A stretch of DNA of 64,000 nucleotides from Pictodentalium vernedei (lineage: Eukaryota; Mollusca; Scaphopoda; Dentaliida; Dentaliidae). The stretch covers positions 180,260,596-180,324,595 of the forward strand of contig CM062288.1 in NCBI GenBank assembly GCA_031216915.1. Reading direction: 5' to 3'. Under the pieces are notes generated by a model. The model was not told where the DNA came from. It searched no databases and worked only from the letters and a program-made list of their open reading frames with translations. Below, piece after piece: positions 54,989-64,000 of the stretch (the first letter of the stretch is position 1; every line of letters begins with the position of its first letter). Position numbers and translations under genes: made by a program.

Positions 54989-56772
54989 TAGTCCCCTACC
55001 AGCATCGCCAGAGGGGACTGTAGGTTTGCGTCCATCCGTCAGTCTGTCTGTCTGTCTGTCAGTCACACTTTAGTTTTCCAGAGTTTTTTTGGAAACGCTT
55101 CAACGGAATAATTTCATTTTTGGTAAACTACTATAGAACGATGACTTACAGATCAAGTTTGAGTTTCATGCTGATTGCATTATTCTTGTGTGAGGTACGG
55201 CCCTTGGAAATATGGGAAAAAGCACCAAAATATCAGTTTTCCGGAGTTTTTTTGGAAACGCTTCAACGGAATGATTTCATTTTGGGTAAACTACTGTAGA
55301 GCGATGACTTACAAATCAAGTTTGAGTTTCATGCCGATTGCATTATTCTAGTGTGAGTTACGGCCCTTGGAAATATGGAAAAGCACCAAAATATCAGTTT
55401 TCCGGAGTTTTTTTGGAAAACCTTCAAAGGAATGATTTCATTTTTGGTAAACTACTATAGAACGATGACTTACAGACCAAGTTTGAGTTTCATGCTGATT
55501 GCATTATTCTTGTGTGAGGTACGGCCCTTGGAAATATGGGAAAAAGCACCAAAATATCAGTTTTCCGGAGTTTTTTTGGAAACGCTTCAACGGAATGATT
55601 TCATTTTGGGTAAACTACTATAGAGCGATGACTTACAAATCAAGTTTGAGTTTCATGCCGATTGCATTATTCTTGTGTGAGTTACGGCCCTTGGAAATAT
55701 GGAAAAGCACCAAAATATCAGTTTTCCGGAGTTTTTTTTGGAAAAGCTTCAAAGGAATGATTTCATTTTTGGTAAACTACTATAGAACGATGACTTACAG
55801 ACCAAGTTTGAGTTTCATGCTGATTGCATTATTCTTGTGTGTTCTTGTTGTGGCCCTTGGAAATATGGAAAAGCACCAAAATTTCAGTTTTCCGGACTTT
55901 TTTTGGAAACGCTTCAACGGACTGATTTCATTTTTGGTAACCTACTATAGAAGGATGGCGTGCAGATCAAGTTTGAGTTTCATGCTGATTGCCTTATTCT
56001 TGTGTGAGTTATTGCCCTTGGAAATATGGAAAAGCGCCAAAATATCAGTTTTCCGGACTTTTTCTGGAAACGCTTCAACGGAATGATTTCATTTTTGGTA
56101 ACCTGCTATAGAATGATGACTTACAGATCACGTTTCATTTACACTCTGTCCATCCATCCATCTGTCAGTCAGTCTGTCGGTCGTACTTTAGTTTTCCGGA
56201 CTTTTTTTGAAAACGCTTCAACGGAATGGTTTCATTTTTGGTAACCTACTATAGAACGATGACTTACAGATCAAGTTTCATTTACACTCTGTCCATCCAT
56301 CCGTCAGTCAGTCTGTCGGTGATACTTTAGTTTTCCGGGCTTTTTTTGGAAACGCTTCAATGGATTGATTTCATTTTTGGTAACCTACTATAGAACGATG
56401 ACTTACAGATCAAGTTTCATTTGTACTCTGTCCATCTGTCAGTCTGTCAGTCAGTCTGTCAGTCATACTTTAGTTTTCCGGACTTTTTGGGGAAATGCTT
56501 CAACCGAATGATTTTATTCTTGGTAACCTACTATAGAACGATGACTTACAGATCAAATTTGAGTTTCATGCTGATTGCATTATTCTTGTGTGAGTTATGG
56601 CCCTTGGAAATATGGAAAAGCGCCAAAATATCAGTTTTCTGGACTTTTTTTGGAAATGCTTCAACGGAATTCATGCTGATCACATCTAGGTTATAACATT
56701 TGTATAATTATTAATGCTCATTAGTCCGGTAGGTGACATTGTATTGCTTCAGCGATACGAGCACTCTTGTTT
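54989..56772 (+). mobile_element. HINE-type element H7 with ~162 bp tandem array
   Basis: It begins after a T-run with TAGTCCCCTACC and AGAGGGGACT (5' foldback), then CCGTCAGTCTGTCTGTC. About ten units of 162-166 bp carry 'ttttccggagtttttttgg', 'aaacgcttcaacggaatga' and 'tgacttacagatcaagttt'. It ends near TAGTCCGGTAGGTGAC (partly complementary to the 5' end), a hairpin GTATTGC-TTCA-GCGATAC and ACTCTTGTTT. Because 162 is a multiple of three, open frames of up to 195 codons run through the array; these are artefacts. Confidence 0.65.
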
Positions 56773-59077
56773 ATTCAGACTTCTCCGATATCTGAACCTT
56801 CATAGAATGTTTTATGCAGACCAGTTTACTGTTATATTGGACCACTTCTCATCTGTAAGACGTCCCTTGGTTTACCATATTGTTAGACACAGGAGGATGT
56901 TGGGGTTAAGGTTAGTCATTGAGATTATCATGTACTTAATAATGATTTTAGGACATTAGTTGTAATCTCTCCATGGATTCAATGCTATGGGTGACTGGGT
57001 CAGGTTAACAGGGCATGATAATGAACCAGTGCTGACTGTATCCGATGTTCCTCTGTGAATCAAGATGTAAATGTCCATTGTTCCTAAAAGGATGATGCTT
57101 ATGAACCCATATACATGCCAGTCTGTGCATAATTGTATGGTTTTAGTGGATATGACCCAGTCATTTGCAAACAGTATTGTTAAGTGTTAAACCTAATATG
57201 ACATTTTTCCATCTTTGTCTATATTGAGTTAAAAACCCATCCTGGTCTTTGCAGTACCTTTTCTTATAATGACAAGCCTTACAGCTGCAAAAAAAACTTT
57301 GTTTTTTTCATATTTTTTTCTTTTATATCACAACCTGATGCTCATAGATATTTTGATGCTGTGCTTTCAATCATTCTAAATTCATCAGACATTAGTCCAC
57401 AATTTGGTGACACCCCCAACTGTGGGAGACTATTGTCTGATCTCTGGCAATTGGCATTGTGCATGTTTAGGATGAAGATGAAGATCACTTTTACTATAAA
57501 TAGATTTGGGGATTTTCCATGCAAATACTGATATTTCTGATAAGATAATTGGGAGTGTGTCTGGGGTCAATAGTCCAAGTCACTTATACTATAAATGTAA
57601 CTTTGGTTTCCGTGCACTAATCTTAGTTACCTCTTGCTGTATATACAAAACTATAACTTCATACACAGATTTCCAATATAGTGTCAATGATTCAGATTGT
57701 GTTTGGGTCAATAGGTTGGAGATTGGAATGACTTACTATAAATAGAATTTTGGTTTCCATGCACTTACGTCAGTTTCTATAACTTCATGAACAGATTACC
57801 AGTACATTGTCAATGATTAGGATTGTGTTTGATGTAATAGATCAAAGGTCAAGGTTATCATTAGTATAAAAAGAATTATTGAGTCTCTGCAAAAACTTGA
57901 TTCTTTTGTATAAAATACATTGTCTAAAGATTTTGTTGATTAGGATTGTATTTCTGTCTGTTTGTCCATCCATCTATCTTGCTAATTTCCAGATTTTTTG
58001 TACCTTCGATCATACAATGCTCATACATAATGGGGTAAGGCCAAAAAAAAAAATCAATTGATTCTCAGGCAATTTTTTTTTTTCAAATCAATGAGGGAGG
58101 GAGGATTTTATTTTATTTTTTATTTTTATTTCTTCCAGATGGTGAGCAAGGCTTGAGAGGCAAAAGTCACTTTCTGATGTCTGTTTTTACCTAAAAAGCA
58201 TGGAAAGTGCATATTGTAAAATGATATACAAATAAAACTCATTTTATTGAAAACTAAAACTGTGTTTCTTTATTTTTTGCTTTTAGTATACAGAAACAGA
58301 ATTCTGACTTCACTTTTAAACTTTTACAAAGCAGAACTATTTTATGAATATTCAAAATAAGGGTATCTCCCATGAACTGACACAGTTTGGATGCAAAGAA
58401 CAGTCTCATTCACAAGCATGTTCTAGTGACAGGATCATCCAAATTGGATGAGAGATAGGTTACATCTGTGTATACATTGTCAGATAATAACACAAAGTCT
58501 CAACCCCTCTGGTGGGTGGGTCTTTTTTAATTAACTGGTAGAAGGCCAAGTTATTTTGGGGCATCAAAATTTGTCCACATGTCTTTGCCTTGTGACAATT
58601 TATAGGAGAATGCCTATAGGCACTCTCCAATAAATTGTAACAAGGCAAAGCCATACAGACTAACTAATTTCACTTCAAAGATAATACAAAGCATATCCAT
58701 AGAATATGGAGCCCACCGACAAACAGTTTTTTAACAAACTCCCCCAAGCTACTGTCATCTTCCATAGATATTATTGACCAACCTCGTATTATTTTGGTAT
58801 CATTGTGAGTTATTTTGATAGAAATTAGCATTTTTACGATTGAAATTTTCGAATGAAAACAACTGAGAATGGAAGCAAGCTTCCGGTGTCAATTTAGTAT
58901 GGAACTTACACAACACTTGTAACGTCATCAGCCGTCTGTCAAGAGCCCCATCTCAAAGACTACGCCTATTAAAAATAGTTGGAACCCGTATACATCCAAG
59001 TGACCAACTTTGAATGATATTTAAAAAAAGGAAACATCACTTTATTTTCCCACTGTGGTGAAGCCCTTTCATTCATA
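56773..59077 (+). other. intronic sequence with decayed array units and a hairpin
   Basis: Decayed units lie at about 57470-57870 ('tgtcaatgattaggattgtg', 'tactataaatagaatttt'). A near-perfect foldback at 58590-58645 pairs TTTGCCTTGTGACAATTTAT with its complement around CACTCTCC. No gene is seen. Confidence 0.5.
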
Positions 59078-60085
59078 CAGTAGAACCTGCCTGAGCGACC
59101 ACCTGACATAAGCGACCACCTGCTATTTACGACCGCATTTGCAATGCACGGATTGGTTTCACATTATATTGTCACTGTCGTCAGTGACCACCTGCCGGAC
59201 GTGACCACCGACCGCTTTTTTGTGTCCAGTTTGTCGATTTTTACCTGTATTTTGCGACCATTTTCAGCTTGAAGATCGTCAGCAATCGTTGTGTTATCAA
59301 ATACGTTTCAAATCTGTCCCATCTGACTGTTTTGTATTTATGCTATGATATTTATACATATACTGGTATAAAGAATAAAAATTAAAGAATTATTTAATTA
59401 TGTTGTGTTTGTTTATTTTTTGTCATTTCCCAGTTCCTGGTTTCATCCTAATTCCCTTTGCACGTGGCGAAATTTACTGTCAAATTTATTTATTTATAAA
59501 TGCCCTCAATAAAACATGCTTTCCTTACCTATAAGCTAAATGTTTAATCCACATTTCGATGTGCTCGAGGCAGAGCACAGTGAATAAATCACAATTTCAC
59601 TGGACGAATTGGCTCGATGTGTTTAGAAAAAAAACAGTAGTAAACATTGATTCGCCGGTAGGTGTCGCTCGTACTTTTAGAATAACAGCTGTTTTTGACA
59701 AGTAATCTGTGTGCAGGGTAAAATTCACCTAACGATGACAGTGCTGTCACAACAGGGCACTAACAAGCTGGCCGCAATTGAAAAAACTGAGTCATCTTGA
59801 TTTTGTTTTTTCAACACTAAAGGGCAAAGTTCTGCTAATTTTCATTACAACGCTGTAAAAACAGATTGTGTCATTAACCCAAACAAGCTCACAAAAATTT
59901 TAATTACTGAAAGAACTATAACAGATGTTTGGTACAGAATAGCTTGTCGGTCTTCTTTGATTGTACGCATACCGACAGACAAGAAAAGACAATGATGGCT
60001 TCGAACATAAGCTACCTGTATCTACCAGTACAGATAAATAGCAGGATTTTTGCAAATGATGATCATAAACAAATTAATTTTCAAA

Positions 60086-60796
60086 ATGGCTGAACCTGCA
60101 TCGAAAAAGAGGAAAGTGTTGACTTTAGAAGAAAGAATTAAAGTAATAGATATGTCTGAGCGAGGTGAGAGTGCAAGAAAAATTGCTGGTTTAATGGCTG
60201 TTGGTAAAACACAGGTGCAGTCAATAATTAAAGATAAAGAAAATGTGAAGAGCGATTGGAAAAATGGTCAGCAAATAGAACGAAAATATCTACACACAAG
60301 GAAATCTCAGTATAGCGATCTAAATGAGGCTGTTTGGAACTGGTTTTGTCTAGCTAGAAGCAAAAATATTCCAGTAACCGGGAAACTTCTTCAAGAAAAG
60401 GCGATAATTGCGTCATATGAGATGGGACATATTGACTTCACAGCATCAAATGGGTGGCTGGAAAGTTTTAAGAATCGGCACAACATAAAATGCAGTGAAC
60501 TAAGTGGAGAATCAGCCGGTGTAAATGAGCAAACGGTGGACGAGTGGAAAAAGAGCCTACCTCACACCACTGAAGGATATTCTTTAGACAACATATTTAA
60601 TGCAGACGAAACTGGACTTTTCTTCCGTGGGTTGCCAGATAAATCATTAGTTGCCAAATGTGATGATAGGAAAGGAGTAAAAAAAGCAAAGGATAGAGTT
60701 ACATTGCTTATCGCGTGTAGTGTGTCAGGTGAAAAGCCCACCACGTATAAATCTGTAAATTCGGAATGTTTTTTGTCTCAAAAATATATTTTATGA
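60086..60796 (+). pseudogene. Tigger/pogo transposase, truncated in the DDE domain
   Basis: I prefer the start at ATG 60086 (M-A-E-P-A-S-K-K-R-K-V-L-T-L-E-E-R), which matches CENP-B/Tigger proteins; an in-frame ATG at 60050 is upstream. Order: K-K-R-K nuclear-localisation-like stretch and CENP-B N-type helix-turn-helix (E-R-I-K-V-I-D ... R-K-I-A ... V-G-K-T-Q-V-Q), a Tc5-type DNA-binding domain (W-F-C-L-A-R-S-K, ASNGWLESFKNRHNI), then the DDE catalytic domain start (IFNADETGLFFRGLPDKS, first Asp). The frame is intact up to ACSVSGEK and then runs into unrelated codons, stopping at 60796. The second and third catalytic acids are missing. Usual length is about 500 residues, so half is lost. Confidence 0.9.
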
Positions 60797-60920
60797 CTCC
60801 TCTATGAGGCGTGATAAACTAGATTTTTCAGATCAGAAACATCTCAGACATGTTGTTTCTTGTTGTCCCCCCCCCCCCTCCCCCCCCCACCACGTATAAA
60901 TCTGTAAATTCGGAATGTTT
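60737..60920 (+). repeat. 34-bp direct repeat bracketing a short insertion
   Basis: CCACCACGTATAAATCTGTA... occurs at 60737-60771 and again at 60887-60920. The 115 bp between them contain a C-rich run (60867-60889). It sits where the transposase coding sequence is lost. Confidence 0.9.
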
Positions 60921-61300
60921 AAATTAAATTTAATAAATTAAAATGAAAAAAATTGTTGTTTCTTTATTTTAACACAAAAGATGTTGAAAAAAATGACCCC
61001 CCCCCCCCCCACAAGCGCACACATTCTGTCAATTGTGACGCCAGAGGCCCTTTTTCAAGCTGTGCCTTTGTACCAAAGCCATCAGCTTTCACCGTCTTGG
61101 TATATTCCATTGCCTTCTCTCCGCTAAGCGAGACATTGAAACGGAATCTCCCGACCTCGTGATCGCCTGTTAGCATGTGCAATTCACGCACAGCCTACTT
61201 TTCTCTGATGTTTACTTCCTCATTACGGACTTACCTTGGATTCCGGGGTTCGATTATGCTTCCCATAATGTGGTATGACATGAAATAATTATCATTTAAT

Positions 61301-61563
61301 ATAAACAATTCAATAAAGAACCCACCTCAACATTTTAGAAAACAACAACAAATTTTGTTGACATATATGTTTTAATAGTTTAATATGAACGATTCAATAA
61401 AGAACTAAATACCCACCTCAACGTTTTAGAAAACAACAACGAATTTTGTTGACATATATGTTTTAATAGTTTAATATGAACGATTCAATAAAGAACTAAA
61501 TACCCACCTCAACGTTTTAGAAAACAACAACAAACTTTGTTGACATATATGTTTTAATAGTAC
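61301..61563 (+). repeat. tandem repeat, three copies of 83-91 bp
   Basis: Units start near 61301, 61384 and 61475 and share 'gattcaataaagaac', 'cccacctcaacgttttag' and 'ttgacatatatgttttaata'. They lie within the 3' part of the Tigger element. Confidence 0.9.
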
Positions 61564-61724
61564 ATTTACACGTGGTACAAGTACATCTGTGATCAAAACA
61601 AAACGATACAAACGAAAATAGGTTAAATGGGCCCCTATCAGCAAACCTCTCGTCAACGACCACCTGTCATTAACGACCACTTTTGGTAAGTCCCAAGGGT
61701 GGTCGCCCTTAGCAGGTTCTACTA

Positions 61725-62772
61725 TCCGAGGGTCCATGGGTAAAAATAATAAATGGATTGGCCCAACTCAATTCACAAAATAAGCTGGACGTGTCAACCT
61801 GTAAAGACTTTGTTTCTGTTTACTTTGAATGAAGACGTCCTTTGTATTGGGAAGCACACGTGTATTTTGAGTAATCTCCCTTGATGCACAACTGCTCTGA
61901 AAAATCTGATTTCAGATTCCATTCAGTGTTTTACCCACTCTTTCCCTGGTTATGTTCACAAAACGTCAGCAGAATTTGGACTTTTGTATTTCCTTAGTTA
62001 GTGATAATCCCCCACCCCGAAAATATACTTATCTTATATGTCCGTGTATATTAGTTTCAATAGCACCAAGAATGCTTATGTAGGACAGCAATTTGAAAAC
62101 AATTTGTGCTGTAGCCTGCGCAGTTGTTGAATTTATATTGGTTTTTCCTGTCACGTTGAGGAAAAACCAACATAAACACTACAACTGTGCAGGTTATGGT
62201 GCAAATGGTGCTCTGATTCTGAAATTATGAAGTTTCGCAAACGAGTGTTGGATTTTCTTGACAGGGATGAAGACATTGGGGTGATAAACAAACAACGAAA
62301 AACAAATAAATGCGAGTATTTTTTAAATCTTTAATATTAATTTTCCTTTATTCTTTTATCTTATTCAACCTTATTCAACACGTGATAACTCGTGAAAACT
62401 TACCTATTTCCGTTGCATCCCAAATTGGCAAAACGTAACTTGCAACTAATTCTTGTTGATTAGTGCATCAATCAGTTGATACCTGTACTAATTATTCTCA
62501 CTATTTCTCATTCGTGTTTCCACAGCAAAAAAGGTTACTTGATGCCAGTACCTGACAAATTAACGTTTGGTATTTGACAAGGTGGGTTATCCTTGGGTTG
62601 GACAGCTCACCAAACACCGAGTCAAGTTTGCATTTGAATTTCCCTGCCGTGTGCGTGCAACCTCTTGAAAATATGGTGATAACCTTTCCCCTCTCATACT
62701 TAACACAAGCCTGTGCCTATTTACCTGTTTGTTTGTTAGTTTTGGGCCTTAAAACCAATGTGCCCTTTTCAA
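61725..62772 (+). other. intronic sequence with one inverted repeat
   Basis: No gene is seen. An imperfect inverted repeat of about 50-bp arms lies at 62098-62212, centred near 62155 (TTGGTTTTTCCT and AGGAAAAACCAA). Confidence 0.5.
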
Positions 62773-62776
62773 TTTC

Positions 62777-64000
62777 TTATCAACCTACTCACAATTGTTT
62801 ACTACAGGCTTGCACTACAGTGGAAGTCCCTAACTCGGATAAAATACTCTCTATTTTTGTCTTTCCCAAGCAATTTGGGAAAGAAAAGTGGTGCAAAAGC
62901 ACCAAGAAAAAATAAGCCAAAACTGGGTTGAGAGCAACCGGCGCAGACCCAGAACGGGACACTCTCTCCCAAGTACAACTCCACGACTTCCGTTGCCAGT
63001 GCGCATATACGTTGCTAAAGACTCATTCTTTTTGTCATCCGCCTTGTGTCGAGATGTTCTGCACGCTTATCAGTGTTTATCCAACTCGTTGATTGATGTT
63101 TCCTGATTCATAGTGTATCCGTGTATCCTTTGTATTCTCAGGAACAGTTTTTATTATATTCTCTTACATATTATATATCCATAATGTTTTTTATATGTTC
63201 TCTCTCGAGTCGCGTGCGAATTTTGTGTGCCATGCGGTTCGGACTTAAATTATTTTTCACAATTATTGTCAATGCTTAAATTGCTAATTTTTCTAATTGT
63301 GATAGATTTGGGTGTCAGCGGGGTACCGCTCCTGCAGTTTTTCTTCTCTCCTTTGAGAGTAGTCATCCTGTTGTGTGGTTCCCGGTCAACCGTCTGGGGT
63401 CTTAATTTCTGTCACCTTTCTCTCTTCTTTGGGGGTGTTCTTCTGTTATCTGATTTCACCTTCTTTGCTCCTCTCACCTCTATCATGCCCAGGACAATTC
63501 CTTGTGGGCAATGTCTGCTGCCAAAGCATGTGGACGATTCACATTATTCTTGTTCCTCCTGTAATGGGTGTTCGGCCGAGCGGTCATGTGGTGTCTGTGG
63601 ATCATGGTCATCCACTTTCTGGGCGTGAGTTAACCGTGTCGTTCGTTCTCGTGGCTGTGCCTCCCGCTCCCACGGGAAAGGAGAACGCAGTCGTTTGGGG
63701 GCTCCCAAACTGACCTTGTCTGGTGAGAGTTATTCCTCCTCCGTGGGGGATGTGCAGTCTTTTACTGTAGTGGATACTGCGGGAGCCATTGAGTGTTCTG
63801 GTGAAGAGGTGCCTGGTTCCGGGACTACGGTCCCCCTCCAGTCGACATCTGAGGCTGTCACTAGGGTTGTGACTCCTCCTTCGGAGCCGAGCAGGTGTGC
63901 TCTCTCCACTATTCCACCAGCCTCAACGTCTCCCGACATATCTACTACTTCTGCTGGTCCGTCTGCTTCGTCGTCAGTTTCAGCCGGCCTTGGCTTTTTG
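62777..64000 (+). mobile_element. DIRS element D (B subfamily), truncated by the window end
   Basis: It begins with CTTATCAACCTACTCACAAT after TTTC and continues with a terminal repeat very close to B's left one (GCTTGCACTACAGTGGAAG, GCAAAAGCACCAAGAAAAAA), to about 63045. The leader (63046-63483) and the gag start follow. The rest of the element lies beyond 64000. Confidence 0.9.
63484..64000 (+). CDS. gag-like gene of element D, N-terminal part with Cys/His module (partial)
   Basis: From the ATG at 63484 the frame reads M-P-R-T-I-P-C-G-Q-C, then HYSCSSCNGC, S-A-E-R-S-C-G-V-C-G-S-W, with spacing C-x2-C-x9-H-x2-C-x2-C-x2-C-x5-C-x2-C-x2-W, the same as in element C. The frame stops at 63628, but GGGC|GTGAGT just before the stop is a strong splice donor. 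Downstream frames (63690 onward) continue the Ser/Thr/Pro-rich gag seen in B ('gggttgtgactcctcctt' here, matched at 23605). The splice acceptor is not settled: one candidate is GAACGCAG at about 63690. Confidence 0.65.

Larger units (their letters stand above)
59078..61724 (+). mobile_element. Tigger/pogo-type DNA transposon
   Basis: The left end CAGTAGAACCTGCCTGAGCG (from 59078) matches the reverse complement of the right end, GGTGGTCGCCCTTAGCAGGT...CTAC (to about 61724). Both ends also carry repeated 'gcgaccacctg' subterminal motifs. The TA before the left end is consistent with Tc1/mariner-superfamily insertion; the right-hand TA is less clear. Inside is a truncated transposase (60086-60796) and an 83-91 bp tandem triplication (61301-61563). 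Confidence 0.85.

Noticed and set aside
55375..56086. Open frames of 80-195 codons with repeating F-W-K-x-F-N-G-M-I-S-F and S-L-S-F-M-L-I-A-L-F-L motifs, looking like a membrane repeat protein
   Set aside because: They run through the ~162-bp tandem array of H7. The unit length is a multiple of three, so any stop-free frame repeats automatically. No start context, splice sites or family similarity.
60737..60920. Possible CRISPR-like or integron-like direct repeat
   Set aside because: Only two copies with one spacer inside a eukaryotic transposon; explained by local duplication.

Overview
This window is animal genomic DNA, AT-rich and intron-dominated. The long arrays that open with a T-run followed by AGCTCAAC, AGCTCACC or AGTCCCC and contain GTCTGTC or CCATCCGTC stretches are, from general knowledge, typical of molluscs, so a mollusc (perhaps a bivalve) is the most likely source. 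This is an inference from repeat style, not from a marker gene.

The only host gene I can support is an axonemal dynein heavy chain of the DNAH5/DNAH8 type on the + strand. Three clear exons (9551-9714, 39921-40113, 50061-50183) join in phase across introns of 30.2 kb and 9.9 kb, and a possible exon end lies at 1-18. They encode the end of AAA3 and the stretch leading to AAA4. Everything else is intronic and is mostly transposon sequence.

Layout: 669-9241 holds three tandem-repeat-cored, Helentron-like (HINE-type) elements. 10560-12560 is a decayed Ngaro/DIRS-type retroelement. 16015-17656 is a fourth HINE copy. 18916-39858 is another HINE split by a DIRS element (A). A is itself split by DIRS element B (22387-28919, + strand), and its right terminus is split by DIRS element C (32531-39475, - strand). 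40960-48316 is DIRS element F, which carries a HINE (41699-43910) in its leader. 50.2-58 kb holds decayed arrays, a SINE-like copy and another HINE (54989-56772). 59078-61724 is a Tigger/pogo DNA transposon with a truncated transposase. The window ends inside a further DIRS copy (D, about 62777 onward) related to B.

The DIRS elements show the family's diagnostic structure: inverted terminal repeats plus an internal complementary region that is the reverse complement of the two outer ends joined together. They encode gag-like, reverse transcriptase/RNase H, Dam-like methyltransferase and tyrosine recombinase regions. Every copy is broken by frameshifts or stops, so none looks autonomous. The most interesting observations are the precise nested insertions without target duplication, a Cys/His module of identical spacing at the start of gag in two divergent DIRS subfamilies with a probable spliceosomal intron just after it, and one terminal architecture shared by several unrelated-looking tandem-repeat elements.
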